A stretch of 64,000 bases of DNA, from assembly GCA_016841325.1 (NCBI GenBank), contig JAENZJ010000010.1, forward strand, positions 30,371-94,370. The letters run 5' to 3'. The translations under genes were made by a program, and so were the position numbers. The stretch comes from Thermincola carboxydiphila (GTDB taxonomy: Bacteria > Bacillota > Thermincolia > Thermincolales > UBA2595). Under the pieces are notes generated by a model. That model did no database searches. It was not told the DNA's origin and saw only the letters and a program-made list of their open reading frames with translations. Positions 33,183-42,246 of the stretch are shown here, one piece after another; the stretch's first letter is position 1, and every line of letters starts with the position of its first letter.

Positions 33183-35043
33183 TGTTCTTCGCCCCCTTTA
33201 AGTCAACAGATGCCGGAAGATTCTGGCAGACCCCGCAGACAGTACACTTTTCGTGTCTGCAGTCTGCCGTTGTCTCCTCACTGAATGCCCTTTTATACTC
33301 GGTGAGCAGAAATTCTTTGGTCACACCTGTATTGATATGGTCCCAAGGCAGGACTTCATCCAGGCTGAATTCCCTGTTGTTAAAAAATTCCGGATCCACC
33401 CCGGTTTCCCGGAATGCTTCCTGCCAGGTGCTATACCTAAAGTGCTCATTCCAGCTGTCAAACTTGCAGCCAAGGGCCCATGCTCTCTCCAGAGCGGCTG
33501 CCACTTTTCGGCTGCCCCTGGAAAAAACAGCTTCTATGGTGCTCAGGCGGGCATCGTGCCAGTTAAATACAATCCTGCGGTGTTTTAACTTCCCGGCCAG
33601 GTAATGCTGTTTTTCCTGCAGGACCTCCATACTGTCCTGGGCTGCCCACTGGAAAGGAGTATGGGGTTTGGGCACAAAGGAAGAGGCACTCACGGTGACC
33701 CTGAGTCTTCCGGCCCGGCTTCCCAGGATATCCCTGCCGCGTTCCACAACCTTAAAGGCCAGGCCGGCAATGCCATCGAGGTCTTCATAGGTCTCTGTAG
33801 GCAAACCAATCATAAAATACAGTTTAACTGAGGTCCAGCCTGCCTGGAACGCCCCAGTAACAGCCTCCATAAGATTCTCCTCGGTTACCCCTTTATTAAT
33901 CACATCCCGCAGTCGCTGGGTGCCTGCTTCGGGTGCAAATGTAAGGGTCGTCTTCCTGACCCGCTGGACCTCTTTGGCCAGGTCAACGGAAAATGAGTCT
34001 GCCCTTAATGAGGGCAGGGACACCCCTACCCCCTCGGAGCCATACCTGTCCATCAGTAAGGCCAGGACACCCTGTACACAGCTGTAGTCACTGGTACTCA
34101 GGGAAGTCAGGGATATCTCATCATAGCCTGTGTTTTTAACCAGGTTCTCCCCCTGAGCAATAATTGTCTCCGGTCTCTTCTCCCTGACGGGACGGTAAAT
34201 CATTCCCGCCTGGCAGAAACGGCAGCCTCTGCTGCAACCCCTAAGCACTTCAAGCATAATCCGGTCATGGACAATCTCCATAAAAGGTACAATAGGCCTG
34301 GTAGGAAAATCCACCCTGTCCAGGTCCCTGACTACCCTCTTGGTCACTCTTGAGGGTGCGAAAGAAACTTTAGGGACCACCTTTTTGATGGTCCCGTCAT
34401 TATGATAACTAACTTCATAAAACTCAGGGACATATACTCCTGATATCCCGGCCAACTCCTGAAGAAGGTCTCTCCTTTTATGCGGTGTGGGACCCTGCTT
34501 CCATTTTTTGATGGTCCCGATAATGTCATGGACGGCTTCCTCGCCTTCCCCCAAAAGGAAGGCATCAACAAATGGCGCCAGGGGCTCCGGATTATATGCA
34601 GTAGGGCCTCCCGCCAAAACCAGGGGCCACCTGTCATCCCGCTGCGCTGCCCTCAGGGGGATCCCTGCCAGGTCCAGCATGTTCAGTAAGTTGGTGTAAC
34701 TCATTTCATACTGAAGGGTAAAAGCCACTGCATCGAAATCTGCCAGGGGCCTTACAGATTCAAGGGAAAACAGCGGTAGACCGTGTTGTCTCAACTGGTC
34801 CTCCATGTCGACCCATGGTGCAAAAACCCGTTCCATAAGGGTATCTTCCCTGTCATTGACGATGTGGTACAATATACGCAGCCCCAGGTGAGACATCCCT
34901 ACTTCGTAAACATCGGGAAAAGCAAACACCATCCTGACAGGCGTATTATCCCAGTCCTTGTGGACAGAATTCCATTCATTCCCCTGGTACCGGGCCGGTT
35001 TCTGTACTTTGGGCAAAACCCTGTTTTCAATAAATTGTTTCAT
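33169..35043 (-). CDS. TIGR03960 family radical SAM protein
   Basis: A 624-residue protein. An N-terminal cobalamin-binding-like Rossmann part (VRMVFAFPDVYEVGMSHLGLRILYHIV) is followed by a radical SAM core with CSRGCRFC, the three cysteines binding the 4Fe-4S cluster. The C-terminus has a Cys cluster (CRHEKCTVCGVC). ATG 35043 follows GGGAGG. It is paired with the DUF2344 gene. The reaction is unknown; its fixed place by rng and rplU in clostridia suggests a translation link. Confidence 0.92.
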   Translation of the reverse strand: MKQFIENRVLPKVQKPARYQGNEWNSVHKDWDNTPVRMVFAFPDVYEVGMSHLGLRILYHIVNDREDTLMERVFAPWVDMEDQLRQHGLPLFSLESVRPLADFDAVAFTLQYEMSYTNLLNMLDLAGIPLRAAQRDDRWPLVLAGGPTAYNPEPLAPFVDAFLLGEGEEAVHDIIGTIKKWKQGPTPHKRRDLLQELAGISGVYVPEFYEVSYHNDGTIKKVVPKVSFAPSRVTKRVVRDLDRVDFPTRPIVPFMEIVHDRIMLEVLRGCSRGCRFCQAGMIYRPVREKRPETIIAQGENLVKNTGYDEISLTSLSTSDYSCVQGVLALLMDRYGSEGVGVSLPSLRADSFSVDLAKEVQRVRKTTLTFAPEAGTQRLRDVINKGVTEENLMEAVTGAFQAGWTSVKLYFMIGLPTETYEDLDGIAGLAFKVVERGRDILGSRAGRLRVTVSASSFVPKPHTPFQWAAQDSMEVLQEKQHYLAGKLKHRRIVFNWHDARLSTIEAVFSRGSRKVAAALERAWALGCKFDSWNEHFRYSTWQEAFRETGVDPEFFNNREFSLDEVLPWDHINTGVTKEFLLTEYKRAFSEETTADCRHEKCTVCGVCQNLPASVDLKGAKNNAPC

Positions 35044-35132
35044 CTGCCGGTATCCTCCCAGTTTTTCTATTACATTAGGTATTATACCCAAAGGATGGTA
35101 TTATTCAATTCTACAACCACAAACAAATTCCT

Positions 35133-36017
35133 TTATTTTTTCTTCAGTGTCAATAACCCGAGAGGTGTCTCCGGCCCCCTTCGCACCATTTCATCTATTA
35201 TTTCCCCTTCGGTAAAAGTCCCCTTAACCAGGTGGTCTTTTCCGATTACAACAACCAAGTGATATTTCCTGGGGACAAAATTTTTGACAACATCTTTAAG
35301 ACGGGAGGATTCCAGGGCAGCCACCTGACGTACCAGGAGTATCCCTTCCCGGAACAGCTCCTCCTTTTTGCGGGTAAGGAATTTCATGAAAACAAACATA
35401 ACTGACCCCTTTTCTTTTGCTGCTGCATAAATCAGGAAAAGCGCCACCACAAAGCAGTTGATATCCTGTCCACCACTGCTGAACCAAAAATAGGCCCCTG
35501 CCACTGCCATGGCTGCACCCAGCGCCTGAGACAGGGCTGCAGCATCTTCGGTGGCCCTTTTTACCCCGCGGTTCAGTGAAAGAAATGCCCTCAGGACCCG
35601 CCCTCCGTCCAGCGGAAAAGCCGGCAGCAGGTTAAAGGCCCCCAGCATTATGTTCCACTGAATAAAAAACCCCAACCAATACCGGTTTCCTATCCCCAGC
35701 CTGTACAACAGGTATCCCAGCAATGCCAGGAAGGCATTGGTCAACGGTCCGGCAGCAGCCACATAAGTTTCCGTCACAGGAGCCGATGCGATATCTCCCT
35801 CTATCCTGGCAACCCCCCCAAAGGGAAGGAGCTCTATTTCCTGAACCCTTAAGCCATAACCGGCAGCTGCTACCACATGGCCCATCTCGTGCAGAAATAC
35901 AATACTGAAAATCATCAGGGCCTGGCCGAGAATACCAAAATACCAATAGACAATAAATAGCAGTATAAAAAAAATGTTCAGCCGGAAATCCACTCCAAAA
36001 ACAGTTAATAATCTCAT
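35133..36017 (-). CDS. spoIVFB: site-2-type sporulation protease SpoIVFB
   Basis: A 294-residue membrane metalloprotease: FLHEMGH (Zn ligands) near residue 42 and the second motif LLPAFPLDGGR near residue 134, in a multi-helix membrane domain. A cytosolic CBS-like end (DVVKNFVPRKYHLVVVIGKD) follows. In sporulation it activates pro-sigma-K from the mother cell side. ATG 36017 lies 14 bp after the spoIVFA stop with a weak ribosome site, so it may depend on coupling. Confidence 0.9.
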   Translation of the reverse strand: MRLLTVFGVDFRLNIFFILLFIVYWYFGILGQALMIFSIVFLHEMGHVVAAAGYGLRVQEIELLPFGGVARIEGDIASAPVTETYVAAAGPLTNAFLALLGYLLYRLGIGNRYWLGFFIQWNIMLGAFNLLPAFPLDGGRVLRAFLSLNRGVKRATEDAAALSQALGAAMAVAGAYFWFSSGGQDINCFVVALFLIYAAAKEKGSVMFVFMKFLTRKKEELFREGILLVRQVAALESSRLKDVVKNFVPRKYHLVVVIGKDHLVKGTFTEGEIIDEMVRRGPETPLGLLTLKKK

Positions 36018-36030
36018 ACATGCCCGGTTA

Positions 36031-36792
36031 TTACCGGCTCCGGCTGCTGCCGGTTTCCAGTACGCTAAGGGGGTCAACGGGCCGGCCGTCAATTATTACT
36101 TCAAAATGGAGATGAGGCTCTCCCTCACCCGGTGTCCCTGTTTTTGCAATGATGTCACCGGCATTAACAACCTGCCCTGCACTTACTGATATTTCTGAGA
36201 GATTGGCATATCGGACCAATTCTCCGGTATTATTTTTCACCAGGATATATTTCCCCAGCCCGGCGCTTTCCGATATTTTCTCAACCGTACCCCCGGCAGC
36301 AGCCTTTACGTCCGTCCCCGAAGGAACCCCGATATCTATTCCCTCATGGAACACCTGGGCATTTTCCTCACCCTCACTTACCCAGCCATATTCCCGGATA
36401 ACATTTCCCGATACGGGCAGTAGTAAGTGTTTATCGGTATTTTTAGTTACTGCCCGGGTAGGGGCCGCAATATCGTCAATAACAGGCCATTCCAGATTCC
36501 CTACATGTGAGGCCAGCTGAATCACCCTGTAGAAAACCGGCTGCACATCAGTTTCATATGTAAGCAGGTACCGGACACCGTTTTTGACTGCACCGGTAAA
36601 GGGTATATCAATTTTGAAAAGCCCCAGGAGTAAAAGACAGACGGCTCCTGAAACGAAGAGCTGCAGTACCCATTTCTGCATCCGGAATTTCTTCCTTCCA
36701 AAAGCCCCTCCCGAAACAGGCTTATAATCCCGGTAAATATATTCGAGGTCCGGCTGTTCCTCGGGACGTTTGCTACCGATATTAATTTTCAT
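36031..36792 (-). CDS. spoIVFA: SpoIVFA-like M23 peptidase-domain protein
   Basis: A 253-residue protein with one membrane segment (about residues 44-62) and a C-terminal LytM/M23 domain. The domain shows FHEGIDIGVPSGTDV and HLHFEV, so the Zn-ligand pattern (H, D, HxH) is present, and an active enzyme cannot be excluded. In Bacillus SpoIVFA holds SpoIVFB inactive until signalled. The order A then B and the sporulation-type promoter upstream support the call. Confidence 0.87.
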   Translation of the reverse strand: MKINIGSKRPEEQPDLEYIYRDYKPVSGGAFGRKKFRMQKWVLQLFVSGAVCLLLLGLFKIDIPFTGAVKNGVRYLLTYETDVQPVFYRVIQLASHVGNLEWPVIDDIAAPTRAVTKNTDKHLLLPVSGNVIREYGWVSEGEENAQVFHEGIDIGVPSGTDVKAAAGGTVEKISESAGLGKYILVKNNTGELVRYANLSEISVSAGQVVNAGDIIAKTGTPGEGEPHLHFEVIIDGRPVDPLSVLETGSSRSR

Positions 36793-36825
36793 AGACTTCC
36801 CCTCCGGCTGGCTTGTTCTTACACT

Positions 36826-36854
36826 AATGTATATTTAAAGCCTTACAAAAGTAT
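36826..36854 (-). promoter_or_regulatory. possible sigma-E promoter of spoIVFA-spoIVFB
   Basis: On the minus strand ATA (36854-36852), 18 bp, TATACATT (36833-36826) fits the sigma-E pattern ATA-N16-18-CATACAnT with one -10 mismatch. It is 34 bases before the start codon, after the rodA terminator. Confidence 0.45.
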
Positions 36855-36870
36855 GACAAGCAGTGTGCTG

Positions 36871-36904
36871 AAAAAATAAGGAAGAGCCCCCTGATGGGAC
36901 TCTC
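36871..36904 (-). terminator. intrinsic terminator after rodA
   Basis: AGAGTCCC pairs with GGGGCTCT (one G-T) on the minus strand, followed by TCCTTATTTTTT. Confidence 0.7.
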
Positions 36905-36943
36905 CCGCTTGCCAGGCACCGGCCAGGCCCGGAAGGACAAATT

Positions 36944-38080
36944 TTAAAATGTGAGTACTTGCCGTCTGAGGTAAACATCAAGAAGTATCCCGACACCCAG
37001 CATATTAGCCAGCATGGAACTGCCCCCGTAACTGAAAAAAGGCAGAGGTATACCCGTAATGGGCATAATCCCGGCCGCCATGCCCACATTAACCAACAGG
37101 TGAAATACAATCATGGAGACAATTCCCGTCGCCAGCAGGGTCCCCAGCATATCCTTGGATTTCATGGCGATCCTGATGCCCCGGAAAACGAATACATAGA
37201 ACAGGGCCAGAAGCAGGATAATTCCTGCAAAGCCGAGTTCCTCCCCCACGACGGAAAAAATAAAATCATTTTTTTGTTCCGGAAGGAAGTTAAGCCGTGT
37301 CTGGGTCCCCTGGTAAAGGCCTTTACCCCATAACCCTCCGGAGCCAAGGGAAACCATTGACTGAATAACGTGATATCCATTACCCCTGGGATCTTTGTAC
37401 GGGTCCACAAATATGGTCAGGCGGTCAAGCTGATATGGTTTCAGGGGTTTATCAAAACCAAACACCAGTTGTGCCGTCAGAATGCCGCCAACCAGCAGGG
37501 CCCCGATAAGTATCAGAATAATCAGGTGTGAAGGTTTGGCTCCGGCCACAAACATCATTCCAAAATAGATCCCGATAAAAACCAGGCCGGTTCCCAGGTC
37601 AGGCTGCATTATAATCAGCAACATGGGAATGCCGAAGAAAACAAATGTGGGGACCAGATCCCGGAACCTGGTCAGTTTTCCCTCTTTACCTGCCAGGTAA
37701 ACCGCAAAGGTAACAATCATGGCTATTTTGGCAAATTCTGAAGGCTGCAGGTTAAAAGACCCTATAGATATCCAGGACTGGGCGCCCTTTTGTTCCTCCC
37801 CGAAAAACTTTACAAATACGAGGAGTAAAACATTCAGGACATAAATAAACTTGGCATACTTGGCAAAACGGGTGTAGTCAATTTTTAGAATAACACCAAT
37901 TCCCACCAGCCCCAGTAAAAAAGAAAGGGCCTGTTTCTTGACATATATATTGGCATCCCCGCCCCTGGTCATAGTGGCATGAGTGGCGCTGCTGAGTATA
38001 ATCAGCCCATAGACAACAATCAATATTATTGTAATGAGGAGAGTGAAATCAAAATTTCTTATGGCTCTGCGGTCAATCAA
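36944..38080 (-). CDS. rodA: rod shape glycosyltransferase RodA
   Basis: A 378-residue SEDS protein with about ten membrane segments. It includes GAQSWISIGSFNLQPSEFAKIAMI, the core PDLGTGLVF and the end LPFFSYGGSSMLANMLGVGILL. It polymerises glycan with PBP2 in the elongasome. TTG 38080 stands behind GAAGGAGGGG. It is separated from minE by a terminator, so it likely has its own promoter. Confidence 0.95.
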   Translation of the reverse strand: MIDRRAIRNFDFTLLITIILIVVYGLIILSSATHATMTRGGDANIYVKKQALSFLLGLVGIGVILKIDYTRFAKYAKFIYVLNVLLLVFVKFFGEEQKGAQSWISIGSFNLQPSEFAKIAMIVTFAVYLAGKEGKLTRFRDLVPTFVFFGIPMLLIIMQPDLGTGLVFIGIYFGMMFVAGAKPSHLIILILIGALLVGGILTAQLVFGFDKPLKPYQLDRLTIFVDPYKDPRGNGYHVIQSMVSLGSGGLWGKGLYQGTQTRLNFLPEQKNDFIFSVVGEELGFAGIILLLALFYVFVFRGIRIAMKSKDMLGTLLATGIVSMIVFHLLVNVGMAAGIMPITGIPLPFFSYGGSSMLANMLGVGILLDVYLRRQVLTF

Positions 38081-38192
38081 TTAAGGTTCCCCTCCTTCGT
38101 GAAGTCCTGTTTTTCTTATACCAACTATCATTATATATCATTTGCCCGGCTTAAATCCACCCCCCGCGTTGACACTTTCCTCCCTATGGCGC

Positions 38193-38222
38193 AAAAAAAA
38201 TTGGGCCTGGGCCCAATTTTAT
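38193..38222 (-). terminator. intrinsic terminator after minE
   Basis: AAATTGGGCC pairs with GGCCCAATTT around CA, then eight Ts, on the minus strand. Confidence 0.9.
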
Positions 38223-38227
38223 ATCTG

Positions 38228-38515
38228 TCAACCGATTTTTTCCTTTCTCTTGGATGTCCTCTTCATCCTCAGGACAGGTATGTTGGCAACCAGTGCCACA
38301 GTATTGTTGGAACTGTCCAGATTAACCTCAAGAGCGTTTTCATCAATCTCCATATAATTGGAAATAACCTTTATCAGATCTTCCTTCAAATCTTCAATAA
38401 GCTGCGGAGACATATCTGCCCGATCGTGAACCAGTACCAGGCGCAGCCTTTCCTTGGCAACATTTTTGCTCGAACTGTTATCTTTACCGAATACCCGTAA
38501 TAAAAAATCCAGCAA
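38228..38515 (-). CDS. minE: cell division topological factor MinE
   Basis: A 95-residue protein. The N-terminal MinD-stimulating helix is LRLVLVHDRADMSP and the topological domain follows. It stimulates MinD ATPase so that the Min system is excluded from midcell. The start is TTG 38515, with the Gly-rich AGAGGGGG before it. The presence of MinE (not only DivIVA) suggests an oscillating system. Confidence 0.95.
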   Translation of the reverse strand: MLDFLLRVFGKDNSSSKNVAKERLRLVLVHDRADMSPQLIEDLKEDLIKVISNYMEIDENALEVNLDSSNNTVALVANIPVLRMKRTSKRKEKIG

Positions 38516-38543
38516 TTCCCGTTCCCCCTCTCTACTATTCGGA

Positions 38544-39338
38544 TTACTTAAATCCGATAAGCTTTTTGAGCTTGTTCATAAATCCGGTTTCGGCTTCCAG
38601 GTCCATTAAGGGTACATCTTCACCGGTTATTCTTCTTGCCATATTGCGATAAGCCTGTCCGGCACGGGAGTTGTTATCGAGAACAGCCGGTTCACCTTTA
38701 TTAGTGGTAATTACAATCATTTCATCTTCCGGAACTACCCCCAGGAGGTCTATCGCCAGGATGTCAATTATATCATCAATGCTCATCATATCCCCTCTTT
38801 TTACCATGAGAGGCCTGAGGCGGTTAACAATGAGTTTCGGACTGTGTAATTCAGCCGCTTCCAATAATCCGATAATCCTGTCGGCATCACGGACAGCCGA
38901 TACTTCCGGTGTAGTCACCACAATAGCCTTCTCGGCACCGGCAATGGCATTCTTGAAGCCCTGTTCTATTCCGGCAGGACAGTCAATAACCACATAATCA
39001 AATTCCTTTTTCAGCTGAGCACACAGTTCGCGAATCTGGTCCGGGGTCACTGCAGTTTTATCCTTTGTCTGCGCGGCAGGCAAAAGGTGCAGTCCTTCAA
39101 AACGCTTATCCTTGATCAGGGCCTGTTTTAATCTGCAGTTTCCGTGGGTTACATCAACAATATCGTATACTATCCTGTTTTCAAGCCCTAAAACAACATC
39201 CAGATTCCGCAGACCTATATCTGTATCTACCAGGACTACCTTATAACCCAAAGCGGCCAGTCCGGTTCCAATATTAGCCGTAGTGGTGGTCTTGCCAACC
39301 CCTCCTTTTCCAGAGGTTATTACAATGACTTCTCCCAT
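38544..39338 (-). CDS. minD: septum site-determining ATPase MinD
   Basis: A 264-residue ParA-type ATPase: deviant Walker A GKGGVGKTTTTANIG, VLVDTDIGLRNLDVVLG and DCPAGIEQG. The C-terminal FMNKLKKLIGFK is the amphipathic membrane-binding helix. It recruits MinC to the membrane. 28 bp upstream of minE. Confidence 0.97.
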   Translation of the reverse strand: MGEVIVITSGKGGVGKTTTTANIGTGLAALGYKVVLVDTDIGLRNLDVVLGLENRIVYDIVDVTHGNCRLKQALIKDKRFEGLHLLPAAQTKDKTAVTPDQIRELCAQLKKEFDYVVIDCPAGIEQGFKNAIAGAEKAIVVTTPEVSAVRDADRIIGLLEAAELHSPKLIVNRLRPLMVKRGDMMSIDDIIDILAIDLLGVVPEDEMIVITTNKGEPAVLDNNSRAGQAYRNMARRITGEDVPLMDLEAETGFMNKLKKLIGFK

Positions 39339-39362
39339 GTTTTGTCCTCCTCTTCCTAATCT

Positions 39363-40040
39363 TTATCCAATTTTTGTTTGCCTGTCCTGTCCCATCTGAT
39401 ATACTTCAATCACCACAACACCTTCTTTGATCCTGGCTATTTCCGGATACTCCGGCGTCAGGTAATCACCGTCAGGCGCTCTGGTAATATGATTTGCTAT
39501 CCGCAGCTGAGTAGGCTGAAGCTTAAATGCCGCCACAGTCGCCCTTTCATCTCCCAATGCTCCGGCGTGAACCACACCCCTTAATGCGCCCATTACTACA
39601 ATATTTCCCGAAGCAACTATTTCTGAACCCGGGTTAACATCACCCATGACAACTACATTGCCGTCAAACCGGATACTCTGTCCTGACCTTACAGTCCTTT
39701 GTATCAGGATTGTGTTCTCATCAGCAAAAGTCTCCTGCCAGGGGCCCCTGTTTTCCAGAACCTTGGTATCTGTTTTCCTCTGCATTTCAGGCCCGGTTTC
39801 TCCAGCCTTATTATCATCTTCCCGGGGAACCGGCTTTCCTGAGAGAAATTCTTCACTTTCGCCAGCAGTGGGTTGCTCATTGGACTTTTTGGATTTTTGC
39901 TTCACCTTTTTGGTTTCCTCTACCACACCGGTCTCCTGTTCTGTCTCCACAAATTCGGGATTGGTATCCGGGTCCATAGCTCCATTTACGTCCTTTTTAA
40001 TAAATAATTTCTTACCTTTAGAACTTTTGGTCTTCTTCAA
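39363..40040 (-). CDS. minC: septum site-determining protein MinC, atypical N-terminus
   Basis: A 225-residue protein. Residues about 105-215 form the MinC C-terminal beta-helix (SGQSIRFDGNVVVMGDVNPGSEIVASGNIVVMGALRGVVHAG), which dimerises and binds MinD. The first 100 residues are Lys/Glu/Ser-rich low complexity (KKTKSSKGKKLFIKK, VKQKSKKSNEQ) and do not show the folded MinC_N FtsZ-inhibitory domain. TTG 40040 follows AGGAGGAG. Lacking that domain, its way of blocking FtsZ is unclear. Confidence 0.9.
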   Translation of the reverse strand: MKKTKSSKGKKLFIKKDVNGAMDPDTNPEFVETEQETGVVEETKKVKQKSKKSNEQPTAGESEEFLSGKPVPREDDNKAGETGPEMQRKTDTKVLENRGPWQETFADENTILIQRTVRSGQSIRFDGNVVVMGDVNPGSEIVASGNIVVMGALRGVVHAGALGDERATVAAFKLQPTQLRIANHITRAPDGDYLTPEYPEIARIKEGVVVIEVYQMGQDRQTKIG

Positions 40041-40131
40041 ATCGGTTCTCCTCCTGAGCCAAAAAAGCTCAAAATATCCTGAATCACTGGATTTAAATTC
40101 TACAAAAGGTAGTCAAATCCTTCTGAATCAA

Positions 40132-40159
40132 CAAAAAAAACGAGGTCTTTTTACCTCGC
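40132..40159 (-). terminator. intrinsic terminator after mrdA
   Basis: GCGAGGT pairs with ACCTCG around AAAAAG, then eight Ts, on the minus strand, 32 bp after the PBP2 gene. Confidence 0.9.
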
Positions 40160-40190
40160 TTTTCTCGAATATTTAGACAAAAACAGCCCA

Positions 40191-42221
40191 TTATTCCTCG
40201 GAAACCCCCCCTTGCGGCACCTGACTCTTGTCGATTTTAAAATACTCTGCCAGGAGGTCCCTGGCAACCAAACCTGCCGAACTGCCGCCATGTCCGGCAT
40301 ATTCGATAATGCCGGCTACGGCAACCTCAGGTTTGTCATAAGGAGCATAAGCGACAAAAAGTCCGTGAGTGGGTTTGTCATTTCCGTTTTTGTCTTTTCC
40401 GGTTTGAGCAGACCCGGTTTTTCCGGCAACTTCGACGGGAAATTCTCTGAAAATACCGTAAGCAGTACCTCCGGGTTCAGTAACGGCCCTCATACCGCGC
40501 CTGATAGCAGCCAGTGTCTCAGGACTTACATTAACTTTGCCAACTTCCTTTTTGTCAAATTTTTTGACAACATTACCCTGGTAGTCGACAACCCGGTCTA
40601 CCAGATAAGGCTGGTACCTGATCCCGCCGTTGGCTATTGCAGCAACGTAATTGGCAAGCTGAAGGGGTGTATACAGGTTATAGCCCTGACCAATAGACAT
40701 GATTATGGTCTCATATTCACGCCATTCAACTGACCAGTATGCCTCATTATTATATTCCCTCTTCTTCCACTTAAGCTCATTTTCCTTTTGTCTGAGCAGC
40801 CGTTTCTTTTCACTTTCGGACTTGGCATTTCTGATTTTCCCGGCGTACTCATCCTCAATCTCCTGGTACATCTTCTCATATTTCTTCTTTAATGACGGTT
40901 CATTTAGTTCCCTTTTCCATTCCGGGGATGGCACCAGTCCTGAAGCTTCATTGGGCAGGTCAATTCCCGTCTTCTCCCCCAAGCCGAATTCACGGATATA
41001 TTTGACCAGGTTATCAACCCCTGCTTTCAGCCCCATTTGGTAGAAGTAAACATTACATGAGGTCTGGATAGCCTTGACCAGGTTGACGGTACCGTGTCCG
41101 GATGGCTTCCAGCAGCCGTACGAGCGGCCATAAAGGTAAACCGAACCCGGGTCATAAAAAGTATCATGGATTGTCGCCTTACCCGACTCCAGGACCGCTG
41201 CCGCTGTTATCATTTTAAACGTAGAGCCGGGAGGATATGCCATCATTGCCCTGTTGTTGAAGGCCGGAAACGGGTTGGTTTCTTTGCCCCCAAAAAGCGC
41301 CTCACTCTGCTCAGGAGTGATTTTCCCATTAAATATGTTGGGGTCAAAGCCCGGCTTGCTGGCCATTGCCAATACCTTCCCCGAATTAACATCAAGCATG
41401 ACAACAGCGCCGGCCCTGGCGTTGGGAAACTCCCCCTGCTGTAGTGAGGTCATCACCCGGTCCAGTGATTCTTCAGCAGCCTTCTGCAGCCGGTAATCGA
41501 TATTTAAAATAAGGTTATTGCCCGGTACAGGTTCTTCTTTGGCCAATTCCCTGACAGGATGCTGGGACTTGTCAACTTCAACCAGAAGGTTACCATCCTG
41601 TCCCCGCAGGAACTCCTCATACATGTTCTCAAGCCCGGCCTGGCCATACCTGTCCCCCATGCTGTAACCGTCATCCTTATGCCGTTCCAGCTGCTTCTGG
41701 GTAATTTCCCTGACATACCCGAGGATATGGGGCATAAAATCCTTGTATACATATTCACGCATCGGCTGTACGGCAATTTCCACACCAGGGAGTTCCGCCC
41801 TGTTTTCCTCAATCTTCGTAACCACCTCAAGGGGTACGTCTTTGGCAATTTTAATGGGCTCAAACTTACGGATACCCGGGTCTTTGATCTTTTCCAGGAT
41901 CTCCTTTTCATCTATGCCCAGTATCGGGCCCAGACTGGCCGCAACATGGTCAAGGTCCTGGTCCTGAATTCCCAGCCAGCTGACAGATACACTGTATACG
42001 GGACGGTCTTTGGCGAGAATGACTTTTCCGGTGCTGTCAAGGATTTCTCCTCTCTTTGCCGGAATGGTAACCGGCCTGATCCTGTTCTGCTCTGAAAGGG
42101 TGGTAAACCGTTCTGTCTGTACCAGCTGAATATAAGCAATCCTGGAGATCAGGATGGCAAATATAATCGTAACAAGGGCCATAAATACCTTTAGTTTTTT
42201 AGTCAGGACTTTTTCAGTCAT
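40191..42221 (-). CDS. mrdA: penicillin-binding protein 2 (elongasome transpeptidase)
   Basis: A 676-residue class B PBP: membrane anchor near residues 12-30, dimerisation domain, then the transpeptidase with STFK (Ser333), SCN (388-390) and KTG (601-603). It cross-links glycan made by RodA. Residues about 438-500 form a highly charged Lys/Glu insert (KKKYEKMYQEIEDEYAGK...) between the GLVPSPEW segment and GQGYNLYTPLQLA, which are close together in typical PBP2. It may be a coiled-coil arm. Last gene of radC-mreBCD-mrdA. Confidence 0.95.
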   Translation of the reverse strand: MTEKVLTKKLKVFMALVTIIFAILISRIAYIQLVQTERFTTLSEQNRIRPVTIPAKRGEILDSTGKVILAKDRPVYSVSVSWLGIQDQDLDHVAASLGPILGIDEKEILEKIKDPGIRKFEPIKIAKDVPLEVVTKIEENRAELPGVEIAVQPMREYVYKDFMPHILGYVREITQKQLERHKDDGYSMGDRYGQAGLENMYEEFLRGQDGNLLVEVDKSQHPVRELAKEEPVPGNNLILNIDYRLQKAAEESLDRVMTSLQQGEFPNARAGAVVMLDVNSGKVLAMASKPGFDPNIFNGKITPEQSEALFGGKETNPFPAFNNRAMMAYPPGSTFKMITAAAVLESGKATIHDTFYDPGSVYLYGRSYGCWKPSGHGTVNLVKAIQTSCNVYFYQMGLKAGVDNLVKYIREFGLGEKTGIDLPNEASGLVPSPEWKRELNEPSLKKKYEKMYQEIEDEYAGKIRNAKSESEKKRLLRQKENELKWKKREYNNEAYWSVEWREYETIIMSIGQGYNLYTPLQLANYVAAIANGGIRYQPYLVDRVVDYQGNVVKKFDKKEVGKVNVSPETLAAIRRGMRAVTEPGGTAYGIFREFPVEVAGKTGSAQTGKDKNGNDKPTHGLFVAYAPYDKPEVAVAGIIEYAGHGGSSAGLVARDLLAEYFKIDKSQVPQGGVSEE

Positions 42222-42246
42222 TAAGAGCCCCCCGATTAGTATATGA

